A DNA stretch of 64,000 bases from Lacimicrobium sp. SS2-24 (GTDB lineage: Bacteria; Pseudomonadota; Gammaproteobacteria; Enterobacterales; Alteromonadaceae): NCBI RefSeq assembly GCF_002201535.1, contig NZ_NIWW01000011.1:1-64000 (forward strand). Reading direction: 5' to 3'. The notes beneath the pieces were generated by a model. The model did no database searches. It was not told the DNA's origin and saw nothing but the letters and a program-made list of their open reading frames with translations. Below are positions 1 through 7,057 of the stretch, piece by piece. Position numbers and translations under genes: made by a program. Within the stretch, counting starts at the first letter, position 1, and each line of letters starts with the position of its first letter.

Positions 1-28
1 AATCCATTCATTAATGCGCTTGTTAGGT
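1..28 (-). repeat. attC site (partial, cut by window edge)
   Basis: The core GTTAGGT lies at 22-28, preceded by GCGCTT, and the stop codon of the next ORF begins a few bases to its right. This is the same arrangement as at the four complete attC sites to the right. The other half of the site lies outside the window, so the pairing arms cannot be checked. Confidence 0.6.
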
Positions 29-34
29 AGCGAA

Positions 35-520
35 TTAAACCAAGTCAATAATCTTTAGTCTGAACTGCTCCAGATGATTGATAACCTCTGATAGCTTTTC
101 AAAGTCATCATTAAAGTTTACTGAGAAAAGAACCTCTTCTGTTTCTTCTCTTACTCCCGACTTTCCTCTTAATTTGGAATTCTTCCGTAATAGACCAATT
201 TCATGCTCCTGAGATAAATACGAATAATATCTAGAATGAACCAAGTCATTTCTGCGTTCCGCCAATTTCAATATTTTGGACATGAGTTTATGAAAATCTG
301 ACTTATCTGATTCTATGGTGTTATTTTTAACATCGATAAGTCTAGAAAACATAACATTAACGGTTTTTACTTTTTGAGAAAAGCTTAACTCATTCATCAA
401 TATTCGAATCATTTCATCATCTGAGTTAGCTATTAACTCAATTAAGTCTTTTATGAGAGTTTCGACTAATTGAAAATTATAAATAAACTTTCCTAATTGT
501 TGGAAAGGTTGGTCTGACAT
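35..520 (-). CDS. Integron cassette ORF, hypothetical protein with a HEPN-like RxxxxH motif
   Basis: This 161-residue cytoplasmic protein is the only clear ORF of the fifth (left-most) cassette. It is AT-rich, has no signal peptide, and looks almost wholly alpha-helical. Around residues 89-95 it reads ERRNDLVHSRYY, which contains an R-x4-H motif. That spacing is known from HEPN-domain RNases and from HEPN proteins of toxin-antitoxin and abortive-infection systems. The flanking helices (NFQLVETLIKDLIELIA near the start, LSEVINHLEQFRLKIIDLV at the end) suit a helical bundle. The motif is visible in the sequence; the HEPN assignment is inference, since short R-x4-H motifs can occur by chance. 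No antitoxin-like partner is in the same cassette. ATG start at 520; the stop at 35 lies just outside the attC core. Confidence 0.8.
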   Translation of the reverse strand: MSDQPFQQLGKFIYNFQLVETLIKDLIELIANSDDEMIRILMNELSFSQKVKTVNVMFSRLIDVKNNTIESDKSDFHKLMSKILKLAERRNDLVHSRYYSYLSQEHEIGLLRKNSKLRGKSGVREETEEVLFSVNFNDDFEKLSEVINHLEQFRLKIIDLV

Positions 521-529
521 TTGATAGCT

Positions 530-634
530 ACCTAACGCTTAGCTAAGGGGCGTGAACGTGCGGCGAAAATGGCGAAGCCGCCGCGCGCTTTCGTCTCAGT
601 GACCGAAGGGAACGACTTAAGTGCTTTGTTAGCT
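530..634 (-). repeat. attC recombination site 4
   Basis: On the plus strand the site opens with ACCTAAC (530-536) and closes with GTTAGCT (628-634), the inverted simple core sites of an attC. Between them is imperfect dyad-symmetric DNA, with GGGGCGTGAACG facing the CGTCTCAGTGACC region. At 105 bp it is in the normal size range. The TAA stop of the next ORF sits inside the right core, as is common in gene cassettes. Confidence 0.8.
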
Positions 635-1237
635 GCCATTTTGCATTTGCTCAATATAGTCTTTAAATGATTTAAAGTAATCATTTCTGGATCTTTCGTT
701 AATTTCTTTCCATTTATCTTTGGGCTCAAAAGCTACTGTGCTTTTAGAGAATGCATCCATACCATGCAAAGAAATCCAACGAGGGTCATACTTTCTCTCA
801 GTGTTTGAATCCCAAAGCACAACCTTCTCTACAACTCTTTCTAAAACAGATATGTCTTTAAAAGCGTACTGATTTATTAAAGGGCCAAAATTTTGATTTA
901 GTACGCTGACTGCTTGACGAGCACTTTTATCCAAAGCTTTGTTTGCATCACTTCTAGCTCGCAATTGTCCCGCATAAAACCAAAACATGCCTTCCTCTTT
1001 GTCACCTTTTTGAAAAAGTGAGTTAGATAAAACATAAAGAACAGGAGGGATGTAATTCTCTGGTTGATTAATGACAAGATCAATTGTGGTTTGATCACCA
1101 TCTAGAACTTCTTTTAATACTTCATTTTGTTTTTTTAAATCTATTTCAGCGAACTCACCCTGTGGTTCAAAATAGTTTGTCTCTGCCTTTGCAAAAGTAA
1201 ATATTAATAAAAAGAGAATTATTGCTGATATTTTCAT
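629..1237 (-). CDS. Integron cassette ORF, exported hypothetical protein
   Basis: This 202-residue ORF of the fourth cassette begins MKISAIILFLLIFTFAKAET, a typical Sec signal peptide with likely cleavage after FAKA, so the mature protein should be periplasmic. The mature part is charged and helical (EIDLKKQNEVLKEVLDGD). A middle segment, ENYIPPVLYVLSNSLFQKGD followed by EEGMFWFYAGQLRARSDA, resembles a helical-repeat or Sel1-like stretch. There are no cysteines. I do not recognise the family. A GGAGG-like sequence (plus-strand GCCTCC near 1241) precedes the ATG at 1237. The stop overlaps the attC core at 628-634. Its AT-richness differs from the core genes to the right, which fits a mobile cassette. 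Function unknown. Confidence 0.85.
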   Translation of the reverse strand: MKISAIILFLLIFTFAKAETNYFEPQGEFAEIDLKKQNEVLKEVLDGDQTTIDLVINQPENYIPPVLYVLSNSLFQKGDKEEGMFWFYAGQLRARSDANKALDKSARQAVSVLNQNFGPLINQYAFKDISVLERVVEKVVLWDSNTERKYDPRWISLHGMDAFSKSTVAFEPKDKWKEINERSRNDYFKSFKDYIEQMQNGS

Positions 1238-1251
1238 AGTGCCTCCTTGGC

Positions 1252-1362
1252 AGCTAACGCCGTTTTAAGGGGCGCAAACCGTTGGCTATACTGCGCGAAG
1301 CGCTAAGCCAGCGAGTTTGCGTCCCAGCCCGTAGTTTGGGCGATTTGAAAACTTTGTTATAA
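1252..1362 (-). repeat. attC recombination site 3
   Basis: Plus-strand AGCTAAC (1252-1258) and GTTATAAGC (from 1356) form the inverted outer cores. Inner symmetric segments include GGGGCGCAAACC facing GCGAGTTTGCGTCCC, which pair imperfectly, and AAGCGCTAAGCC lies near the centre. Length is 111 bp. The stop codon of the cassette-3 ORF starts at 1357, inside the core. Confidence 0.82.
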
Positions 1363-1815
1363 GCCAAAATCTTCCCCATTTAAAAGAACCGGCGGACTCA
1401 ACTGGCCAATCACTTCACTGATGAAACGGATATCCCCAGATAGAACGGAAATACAAAGTTCTGTCTCACAGATTGAATAGTCGAAGCTTTCAGAAGAGTC
1501 CATCATCAGTTGGACCAAATAATGTTCTCTTTTTCCGATTATCTTCGAAGAAATTGAGATAACGGAGATGTCTGACTCCACAGGTAAATTTGACAGTTCC
1601 TTCAACTTATCGCTTTGTTTTTTAGGTGAGAGAAAGTTTATTGACTGATAGCGTGAATCTTGCGACCAACAATAATAACTAATGTCGTCGCTGCTTCGCA
1701 CGATCATTTTGCAACTTTCTGGAAGCTGAATGTCCTCACCAAAAATCGAGATTTTGTTCGACGCCAGAGAGTTTGACGAAAAGACGAATAAAAAAATGGC
1801 GAAAGTTAGTCTCAT
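1357..1815 (-). CDS. Integron cassette ORF, exported hypothetical protein with cysteines
   Basis: A 152-residue ORF in the third cassette. The N-terminus MRLTFAIFLFVFSSNSLASN is a Sec signal peptide, probably cleaved after SLA. The mature protein of about 133 residues has four cysteines: two near the start (ESCKMIVRSSDDISYYCW) and two in SICETELC. They could form disulfides in the periplasm. It appears beta-rich, with serine- and aspartate-rich stretches. No family is recognised. The ATG at 1815 lies directly left of the next attC, with AGGGAAGCT (plus-strand AGCTTCCCT) as its ribosome binding site. Like its neighbours it is AT-rich and on the minus strand. Function unknown; export is the only firm statement. 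Confidence 0.85.
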   Translation of the reverse strand: MRLTFAIFLFVFSSNSLASNKISIFGEDIQLPESCKMIVRSSDDISYYCWSQDSRYQSINFLSPKKQSDKLKELSNLPVESDISVISISSKIIGKREHYLVQLMMDSSESFDYSICETELCISVLSGDIRFISEVIGQLSPPVLLNGEDFGL

Positions 1816-1827
1816 AGCTTCCCTGGA

Positions 1828-1908
1828 TTATAACGCTGGGCTAAGCGGCGAGCAACTTGTTGCGAGTCCAGCGCACAGAGTGCGCGATGCTTGAGGCGCT
1901 TGTTAGCT
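1828..1908 (-). repeat. attC recombination site 2
   Basis: Plus-strand TTATAAC (1828-1834) and GTTAGCT (1902-1908) are the outer cores. The inside is clearly palindromic: GCTGGGCTAAGCGGCGAGCA on one side, GCGCGATGCTTGAGGCGCTT on the other, with an AACTTGTT centre. It is 81 bp long and nearly identical in its interior to attC site 1 (shared GGCGAGCAACTTGTTGCGAG). Confidence 0.88.
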
Positions 1909-1909
1909 T

Positions 1910-2521
1910 TTATTGAAAATCTCCACGTGCTTTTAAAACACCACTCTGTTTTAAGCGAAACAACTCATCAATGTAATTGCCATATACAGCGATAGCTTTT
2001 TGACCCTCTATTTTGTAGTAGGGTTCAGGAAACCAATGCTCTATATCCTCTTTGTCGTAATTTCCAATATCAATGACAACTGGATTCGCAAATTCAATTA
2101 TTTCGGGCTTTATCGTTGTATTTTCATTGTATGAATGCGTGTAATCATATGTCGCGTAAGCCCCTGCCCATCTACCATCTTTTGTTTTATAAAGTGGCGT
2201 GAATTGATACTTCGAGTGGTAATACTTCCCCTCATGTTTTTCTAAATAGAGAAGAACGTATTCGTATTTTGAAAAAGGTGGCTTGCCATAATGATCGAAA
2301 ACTGTGAATTCTATTTCCGATTCACTATAGGAGCCTCGATATGTCTCTAATACTTTATACCTTGCCCTGAATTGGCTATCAAAAGGAACCTCATCTTTTT
2401 CGGGTTCCACAGCTTTAATAGATATTTTTCCCCCAATAAACACTAAATACTTATCACCTTCTTCAGCAGAAACTCCTGAGAAAAAGAATAGTATTATCAT
2501 TAGAATTATTCCTATGCGCAT
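1910..2521 (-). CDS. Integron cassette ORF, exported hypothetical protein
   Basis: A 203-residue ORF of the second cassette. It starts MRIGIILMIILFFFSGVSAE, a clear Sec signal peptide cut after VSA. The mature protein is acidic and very rich in tyrosine (for example KYEYVLLYLEKHEGKYYHSKYQF and GAYATYDYTHSY), with alternating beta-strand-like segments. It has no cysteines and no catalytic motif I recognise. The stretch SQFRARYKVLETYRGSYSESEIEF recalls small periplasmic proteins with a beta-sandwich fold, but that is only an impression. ATG at 2521; plus-strand TCTCC just to the right provides a GGAGA ribosome binding site. The stop TAA at 1910 lies next to the attC core. Function unknown. Confidence 0.85.
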   Translation of the reverse strand: MRIGIILMIILFFFSGVSAEEGDKYLVFIGGKISIKAVEPEKDEVPFDSQFRARYKVLETYRGSYSESEIEFTVFDHYGKPPFSKYEYVLLYLEKHEGKYYHSKYQFTPLYKTKDGRWAGAYATYDYTHSYNENTTIKPEIIEFANPVVIDIGNYDKEDIEHWFPEPYYKIEGQKAIAVYGNYIDELFRLKQSGVLKARGDFQ

Positions 2522-2534
2522 AATTTCTCCAGAA

Positions 2535-2615
2535 AGCTAACGCCCGCCTAAACGGCGAGCAACTTGTTGCGAGTCCAGCGCATGCAATGCGCGATGTTTG
2601 AGGCGTTTGTTAAGC
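2535..2615 (-). repeat. attC recombination site 1
   Basis: This is the clearest attC in the window. Plus-strand AGCTAAC (2535-2541) and GTTAAGC (2609-2615) are the outer cores. GCCCGCCTAAACGGCGAGCA faces GCGATGTTTGAGGCGTTTG, giving the long imperfect palindrome with extrahelical bases typical of attC. Read on the minus strand it starts GCTTAACAAACGCCTCAA and ends GGGCGTTAGCT, the pattern well known from Vibrio-type chromosomal integrons. Length 81 bp. Confidence 0.9.
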
Positions 2616-2906
2616 ATTTGGGCTGCCAGTAGCCTCGTACCGTTTTATATAGTTTTCAATTGGCTCAGCTGTGCCAGTGACGATAACATTACCGGTAGAT
2701 TTCTCTACGATAAATGGAGCATTACCAGCAACCGCATAACTTAACTCGCCGGTTTTATGCCACATTTCCGAGGTATAGAAAAATACCCAGCCCCACTCTC
2801 TAGAAATAGTAGATTCATCTAGAACGATGTACCTATCTCCCTCTGGTTGAGGGTAAGAAGCTATCTCGTCTTCGATTTTCACTTTAGCTTCGAATTCGGT
2901 AATCAT
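2610..2906 (-). CDS. Integron cassette ORF, YrhB/Imm35-like protein
   Basis: A 98-residue cytoplasmic protein, the first (attI-proximal) cassette ORF. The segment RYIVLDESTISREWGWVFFY, followed by TSEMWHKTGELSYAVAGNAPFIVEKSTG and GTAEPIENYIKRYEATG, matches my recollection of the YrhB domain, also called immunity protein 35 (Imm35). In that family a GWVFFY core is followed by a GN-P-hVd-tG loop and a GTA-x-i-e-x-Y-i helix. Family members have been predicted to be immunity proteins in polymorphic-toxin loci and often occur alone. No toxin is encoded nearby. The ATG at 2906 follows GGAAAAAGC, a weak ribosome binding site. Its stop overlaps the attC core. Family call fairly good; role inferred. 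Confidence 0.85.
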   Translation of the reverse strand: MITEFEAKVKIEDEIASYPQPEGDRYIVLDESTISREWGWVFFYTSEMWHKTGELSYAVAGNAPFIVEKSTGNVIVTGTAEPIENYIKRYEATGSPNA

Positions 2907-3186
2907 GCTTTTTCCATATGATGCTTAACAGTTTAATAGCGGGAAGAGTTCCTTGTTTAAACGCGGAAGACTTCCTCTTTTTTGTTTTTGTAGCATGTTT
3001 AGTCCGTCTGTACCACCCGCCATGTCTGCTCTGTGGCGCTGCGCGCAATTTGTTGCTGGGGAAAAGAGGAAAAGTTCCTCTTTTGTGCTGTTATCAGGAA
3101 GTTGGTCTAATGCTAGATAAAAAACAGCCTTCTGTGATAGCAGAGCGTGCCCGTCGCTGTTCGCGCAGAAATGCAGGCCCCCTAAA
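2907..3186. other. Intergenic region at the 5' end of the cassette array, attI-like core, no integrase
   Basis: GCTTAAC at 2923-2929 (GTTAAGC on the minus strand) is the core at which the first cassette begins, so attI, or the remains of a deleted cassette, should lie to its right. No integron integrase ORF occurs here or in the rest of the window. The 2930-3180 stretch holds no convincing ORF and no clear attC palindrome. Its only long plus-strand reading frame runs on as antisense to the yeeN-like gene and is not credible. Confidence 0.5.
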
Positions 3187-3214
3187 CAAAAATGCCCTCG
3201 AAAGGGAGGGCATT
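3187..3214 (-). terminator. Rho-independent terminator of the yeeN-like gene
   Basis: AATGCCCTC (3191-3199) pairs with GAGGGCATT (3206-3214). On the minus strand the hairpin is followed by TTTTTGTTT (plus AAACAAAAA at 3184-3192), directly downstream of the stop at 3239. Confidence 0.85.
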
Positions 3215-3238
3215 CAGTGCATTCTTTATCGGGGCGAG

Positions 3239-3961
3239 TTACTCGGCGACCTGAGCGTTGTGATAAATATCCTGCACGTCGTCACAGTCGTTCAGCATAT
3301 CCATAAACTTCTCAAACAGGGGAATGTCATCACCGGTGATGGTGGTGGTGGTCTGGGGTACAAAGGTGATTTCTTCGGTATCAAATTCGATATCTTCGAA
3401 GGCTTCGCTCAGCGCCGTTTTGACCTTGTAGAATTCCGTGTGTGGGGCAAAAACCGTGACCATGCCGTCTTCTACTTCAATATCGGTGACATCGGCATCG
3501 GCCATCATCAGGGCTTCGAGTACGGGCTCGTCGTCGTCGCCTTTAAAGGCAAAAATGGCCTGATGATCAAACATGTGCATCACTGCGCCGGGCGCGCCAA
3601 TTTTGGCATTGGTTTTGGTAAAGCAATTGCGTACTTCGGTAATGGTGCGATTGTTGTTGTCGGTCAGACAATCCACAATCACCATACAACCACCGGGGCC
3701 GTAACCTTCATAGCGGGCGGTTGAATAGTCTTCACCCCCGGCGCCATTGGCTTTGTCGATGGCCTTTTCGACGACGTGGGCCGGTACCTGGTCTTTTTTC
3801 GCTTTTTCAATCAAACGGCGTAAGGAGAGGTTTGTATCGGGGTCAGGGCCGCCATTTTTAGCGGTGACATAAATCTCTTTACCATATTTTGAGTATACCT
3901 TGCTCTTTGCTGCCTGGGTTTTGGCCATCGCAACCTTGCGAACCTCAAATGCTCTGCCCAT
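3239..3961 (-). CDS. YebC/PmpR-family protein, YeeN subtype
   Basis: A 240-residue protein of the YebC/TACO1 family, which includes DNA-binding regulators and factors that help ribosomes translate difficult proline stretches. The opening [19 protein letters not shown] with [16 protein letters not shown] resembles E. coli YeeN more than YebC, whose N-terminus reads MAGHSKWANTRHRK. Family hallmarks follow: [20 protein letters not shown] near residue 50, RYEGYGPGG near 83, [19 protein letters not shown], then the acidic C-terminal domain ending DDVQDIYHN. It is monocistronic, with its own terminator at 3187-3214. The ATG at 3961 follows AAAGAGAG (plus CTCTCTTTT), a good ribosome binding site. 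It marks the edge between core DNA and the cassette array. Confidence 0.92.
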   Translation of the reverse strand: MGRAFEVRKVAMAKTQAAKSKVYSKYGKEIYVTAKNGGPDPDTNLSLRRLIEKAKKDQVPAHVVEKAIDKANGAGGEDYSTARYEGYGPGGCMVIVDCLTDNNNRTITEVRNCFTKTNAKIGAPGAVMHMFDHQAIFAFKGDDDEPVLEALMMADADVTDIEVEDGMVTVFAPHTEFYKVKTALSEAFEDIEFDTEEITFVPQTTTTITGDDIPLFEKFMDMLNDCDDVQDIYHNAQVAE

Positions 3962-4072
3962 AAAATGCTCTCTTTTTTAACTGACTCATAGAAACCGCAG
4001 ACGCCGCTGCGGTTTTCGGGAATAAAATCTGTGGGGGCGAATTTTAGCCTTAACTGAGGGGCGTTGACCAGT

Positions 4073-4627
4073 TTAATGACCTTTCTGGGTTTTTCTGCCG
4101 TTGAAGTAATGGGCTGCCAGCACGCCGGCCACAAAGCCGAACAGGTGGTATTCCCATGAAATAAAAGGCCGGCTGGGAAATACGCCAAAGATCATCGAGC
4201 CATAAATGGCGCCAACACCCAAAGAAATCAGAATCTTAATCAGATGGCGATGATAAAACCCGGCCAACAGCAAGAAGCCAAACTGGCCGTATATGAGCCC
4301 ACTGGCACCAATGTGCAGAGCATAGCGTCCAAACAGCCATACCATCAGTCCCGACATGACAATGATCCACAGGTGCACAAAAAAGGCCCGTTTGTGACCG
4401 TATTCCAGCATCAGGAAAGCAAACAGGGGCAGTACCAGCATATTGGAAATAAAATGGGCCAGGCTGCCGTGTAAAAAGGGCGCGGTCAGAATGCCGGGCA
4501 GCGCCTGCACCTCACGGGGCAGCAAACCCAGCTGGTTGAGGCTGCGGCCCGTAAATAAATTAATCACTTCGATGACGGCAAATACCGCGGTGAAACCGAG
4601 AATAAGTTTAAGATTCTTTTTCAGCAT
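4073..4627 (-). CDS. Rhomboid-family intramembrane serine protease
   Basis: A 184-residue membrane protein with about six hydrophobic helices. Rhomboid signatures are present in order: HGSLAHFISNMLVLPLFAFL (the H-x2-N helix, near residues 54-73), GASGLIYGQFGFLLL (the GxSG motif with the catalytic serine, near 108-122), and EYHLFGFVAGVLAAHYF near 158-174, whose first histidine would complete the Ser-His dyad. The family cleaves transmembrane helices of substrate proteins inside the inner membrane. It lies alone between the yeeN-like gene and the ATP-grasp gene, on the same strand, with gaps of 111 and 176 bp. ATG at 4627 is preceded by TTGAGGGCAAC. Substrate unknown. It is at the short end for the family but appears complete. 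Confidence 0.88.
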   Translation of the reverse strand: MLKKNLKLILGFTAVFAVIEVINLFTGRSLNQLGLLPREVQALPGILTAPFLHGSLAHFISNMLVLPLFAFLMLEYGHKRAFFVHLWIIVMSGLMVWLFGRYALHIGASGLIYGQFGFLLLAGFYHRHLIKILISLGVGAIYGSMIFGVFPSRPFISWEYHLFGFVAGVLAAHYFNGRKTQKGH

Positions 4628-4803
4628 GTTGCCCTCAATATCGCGTGAATAAAAAGTATCCCGTCAATGAAACGTGCATTCGCTCAGCCCAGCGTTTTAC
4701 TTTATCCGGGCCATCTGCCCGGCGCAGGAAACAGGTGTCTATTATGGCTGCACCACAAGCATAGGCGGAACCACGTCGGGTTGCCCAAAGCCGGCGGGTT
4801 TTC

Positions 4804-5967
4804 CTAGAGTATGATGTGCGGCAGATAGCGCGACATATCCTGGGTAATCGGCCCGCTGTCTTCGCGCACCGAAATCCCCGCCGCCTGGTCATTAACCAGC
4901 CAGGAGCCAATCAGGGTGTGATTATTGCCAAACCGGGGCAGGGGATACCAGGCCTGATAAATAAAGCCTTCTTCGCCATAGGGGCCGTCGCTGTGCAGCA
5001 ATGTTTGCTCCCCTTCCACCAGGCTGATATTGGCCCCTTCGCGGGAAAAAATCGGCTTTTTAATCAGCTTGCTGGAATAGCCCGCAGGCAAGTCCTGTTC
5101 AAACCAGGCCGGTAACAAATTCGGGTGTTGCGGGAACAGCTTCCATAACATCGGCAGCAGGGCCTTGTTTGAGAGTACTGATTTCCACAGAGGCTCCAGC
5201 CAGTTCACCTCGGCCGTTTCAAGGTGCTCGCCAAACTCTTCCTGCTGCATAAATTCCCAGGGGTAAAGTTTAAACAGACTGGAAATCACCCTGTCGGTCA
5301 GATCCGTAAAGTGCCCCGACTCACCCAGACCAATGTCCTCAATAAACACAAAATCATCCATCAGGCCGGCTTCACGGGCGCAGTCCTGAAGGTATTGTAC
5401 GGTACCGCGATCTTCTTCGGTGTCTTTACAGCAGGCAAAGTGCATCTGATCAATAGCATAGTGCGCGGCAATGTCGGCAAAGCGCTGCACCAGCTTTTCC
5501 TGCAAAGAGTTAAACTGATCGGCCCCTTTACTGATTATGCCCCGGTTAACCTGCTCTTCGAGCCACAACCATTGCCAGAAGCCCGACTCATACAAACTGG
5601 TGGGGGTGTCGGCGTTGTTCTCATATAGCTTGGCGGGCCCCTTGCCCTGATAGGCCAGATCTAATCTTGAATACAGGCTTGGGTCGCGGCGCTTCCAGGA
5701 ATCAGCAACGGGCTGCCAAAATGCTTCGGGAATACAAAAGGCGCGCAGCCATTGTTCGTCCCGTACGACTTTGTCTACCACTTCCAGGCACATCTGATGC
5801 AATGCTTCGGTGGGGGCTTCAAGATCCTGTTCTATTTGTTGCAGGGAAAACTGATAGTAGGCGGTTTCGTCCCAGTAGGGTTCCCCGTACATGGTATGAA
5901 AGTGGAAGCCAAATTCAGCCGCCTTTTGTTGCCAGTTAGCCCGCGGCGTAATTGGGAGTCTTAACAT
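4804..5967 (-). CDS. yjfC: Glutathionylspermidine synthase-like ATP-grasp enzyme (YjfC/YgiC family)
   Basis: A 387-residue ATP-grasp ligase of the preATP-grasp/GSP-synthetase type. It begins [20 protein letters not shown] with [18 protein letters not shown], the usual YgiC/YjfC opening. The middle has [21 protein letters not shown], which holds substrate and metal-binding residues in the family. The C-terminal part has [28 protein letters not shown] and [22 protein letters not shown], the ATP-grasp core. It would form an amide bond using ATP. E. coli YjfC and YgiC have no proven glutathionylspermidine synthase activity, so the real substrate is unknown. It is the last gene of the yjf-like operon, after the S23-type gene. 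Length is normal for the family. Confidence 0.9.
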   Translation of the reverse strand: MLRLPITPRANWQQKAAEFGFHFHTMYGEPYWDETAYYQFSLQQIEQDLEAPTEALHQMCLEVVDKVVRDEQWLRAFCIPEAFWQPVADSWKRRDPSLYSRLDLAYQGKGPAKLYENNADTPTSLYESGFWQWLWLEEQVNRGIISKGADQFNSLQEKLVQRFADIAAHYAIDQMHFACCKDTEEDRGTVQYLQDCAREAGLMDDFVFIEDIGLGESGHFTDLTDRVISSLFKLYPWEFMQQEEFGEHLETAEVNWLEPLWKSVLSNKALLPMLWKLFPQHPNLLPAWFEQDLPAGYSSKLIKKPIFSREGANISLVEGEQTLLHSDGPYGEEGFIYQAWYPLPRFGNNHTLIGSWLVNDQAAGISVREDSGPITQDMSRYLPHIIL

Positions 5968-5974
5968 GAAGAGT

Positions 5975-6010
5975 CGTTCAAAGTTTTCAGGTCTCAGTTT
6001 TCAGACTGGT
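5975..6010. repeat. TCAGTT-type repeat at the 3' end of the four-helix-bundle gene
   Basis: AGTTTTCAGGTCTCAGTTTT followed by CAGACTGG spans the stop codon of the S23-like gene. The TCAGTTTTCAG units resemble the inverted-repeat unit at 10821-10896. A shorter relative (AAACTGCTAACTGATAACTTG, inside 6376-6400) lies upstream of the same gene. Confidence 0.45.
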
Positions 6011-6358
6011 TTGGTGAGATTTTCGTATCGCATGCATTAATCCAACTATCATGGCGGAAATTTCCCGGGTTTCCTTTAGCCAGGCTTTAGCAGTTTGATT
6101 CTCGATGTAACCTACCTCAAGTCCAATGTAAATTTGTGTTCTTAGCTCTGCACTTGAGCCTTTTGCATAGTCGAGGAAACGCAGGAAGTCTTTTTTAGAA
6201 TCCCTTTCTGCCCCTTCCGCGATGTTACTCGGTATGGATAGGGCTGAACGGGTAATCTGGTCTTTAAAGCCATAGTCCCGAGTCTCTCTGAACCACTTGT
6301 ACAGCTCAGCAGATAATCTGGCTGAGCGCTTCCATACTTCCAGTTCTTCAAATTTCAT
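5987..6358 (-). CDS. Four-helix-bundle protein, S23/IVP family
   Basis: A 123-residue protein of the four-helix-bundle family first described in 23S rRNA intervening sequences (S23, later called IVP). The hallmarks are clear: [18 protein letters not shown] at the start, [20 protein letters not shown] in the centre, [20 protein letters not shown], and [22 protein letters not shown]. Such genes are scattered as free-standing copies in many genomes; biochemical function is unknown. Here it interrupts the yjf-like operon between the DUF1190 lipoprotein (42 bp gap) and the ATP-grasp gene (19 bp gap). TCAGTT-type repeats lie on both sides, and the last residues (HQTSLKTET) are encoded by repeat DNA. 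This suggests a mobile insertion. ATG at 6358; AGGGAATGAACA upstream. Confidence 0.92.
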   Translation of the reverse strand: MKFEELEVWKRSARLSAELYKWFRETRDYGFKDQITRSALSIPSNIAEGAERDSKKDFLRFLDYAKGSSAELRTQIYIGLEVGYIENQTAKAWLKETREISAMIVGLMHAIRKSHQTSLKTET

Positions 6359-6400
6359 TGTTCATTCCCTGAACACTTAAAACTGCTAACTGATAACTTG

Positions 6401-7045
6401 TTATCCGCCCCAGCTTCTGGAGCTGCTACCCCAGCTGGATTTTGCCCGTACGGTTGAGCCGAAACCACCGCGCTTGATGGTACGGGTCACGGCGGGCTTT
6501 TTCTTAAACGCGTCTTCTCCCACACGCAGATTACGATTGCGCAAGCTGCCATAGTCGTAGCCATCTGAGGTGATCCAGCGATTACGGTAAGAGGAGTAGG
6601 GCGAATAGGAGGTAAACAGCGGCTGTGAATAATAGCCCCGCGGAGACATCAGGTTGCTCAGCATGTAGCCTGCCATAAAGGGCATAAAGAACGAGCCGCT
6701 ATTGGTTTCAACCTGGCGGCATTGCTGCTGGCCAAAGTCGTATTCACAATCCTGTGCGCTGTTATATTTCGGTGCCGTGCGTGCCGCTTCCTGCAAGGCT
6801 TGCTCATAGGCCGCGCGGCACTGCTGGGCAAACTCGGGGTTGTCATCAATGCAGTCATCAGGCGAGGTATACACACTGGCTTCCTGACGGTTGCCACAGG
6901 CGCTGAGCATCACCGTGGCCACACCAATGGCCAGCGGTTTAACGGCAAACCCTTTGCGCATCCGATTCAGATTAATTCCGCTGGAACGTTTCTGACCCTG
7001 AGGTTGTGACGAGTCCTGCTGAAGTTCGGGCAGTTTATCTTGCAT
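6401..7045 (-). CDS. yjfM: DUF1190 (YgiB/YjfM-type) lipoprotein
   Basis: A 214-residue predicted lipoprotein. A 37-residue cytoplasmic start with basic residues (GQKRSSGINLNRMRKGF) precedes the hydrophobic stretch VKPLAIGVATVMLSACG, whose LSAC lipobox gives a lipidated cysteine near residue 50. The DUF1190 core follows, with cysteine-containing repeats DDCIDDNPEFAQQCRAAY and DCEYDFGQQQCR. A low-complexity Tyr/Ser region and an Arg/Gly/Ser-rich tail ending SSWGSSSRSWGG complete it. In E. coli ygiB-ygiC and yjfM-yjfC are paired, as here. The glycine/serine-rich end could be a target of the adjacent ATP-grasp ligase, but that is speculation. GAGGAGAG upstream of the ATG at 7045 is a strong ribosome binding site. 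It lies 12 bp after the DUF350 gene. Confidence 0.88.
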   Translation of the reverse strand: MQDKLPELQQDSSQPQGQKRSSGINLNRMRKGFAVKPLAIGVATVMLSACGNRQEASVYTSPDDCIDDNPEFAQQCRAAYEQALQEAARTAPKYNSAQDCEYDFGQQQCRQVETNSGSFFMPFMAGYMLSNLMSPRGYYSQPLFTSYSPYSSYRNRWITSDGYDYGSLRNRNLRVGEDAFKKKPAVTRTIKRGGFGSTVRAKSSWGSSSRSWGG

Positions 7046-7057
7046 ACTCTCCTCCTA

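Noticed and set aside
532-729. 65-codon minus-strand frame across attC site 4
   Set aside because: It lies inside the attC palindrome and overlaps the end of the cassette-4 ORF; a shadow frame.
2930-3180. Possible attI or remnant integrase
   Set aside because: No integrase-like peptide (such as a tyrosine recombinase box) was found in any frame, and no clear attI direct repeats; only the single core at 2923-2929 is supported.
2918-3724. Long plus-strand reading frame of 268 codons
   Set aside because: It runs antisense through the YeeN-like gene, has no family features and no strong ribosome binding site. Composition follows the complement of the real gene.
4635-4910. 91-codon minus-strand frame after the ATP-grasp gene
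   Set aside because: It overlaps the 3' end of the ATP-grasp gene and has an Arg/Cys-rich, shadow-like composition.
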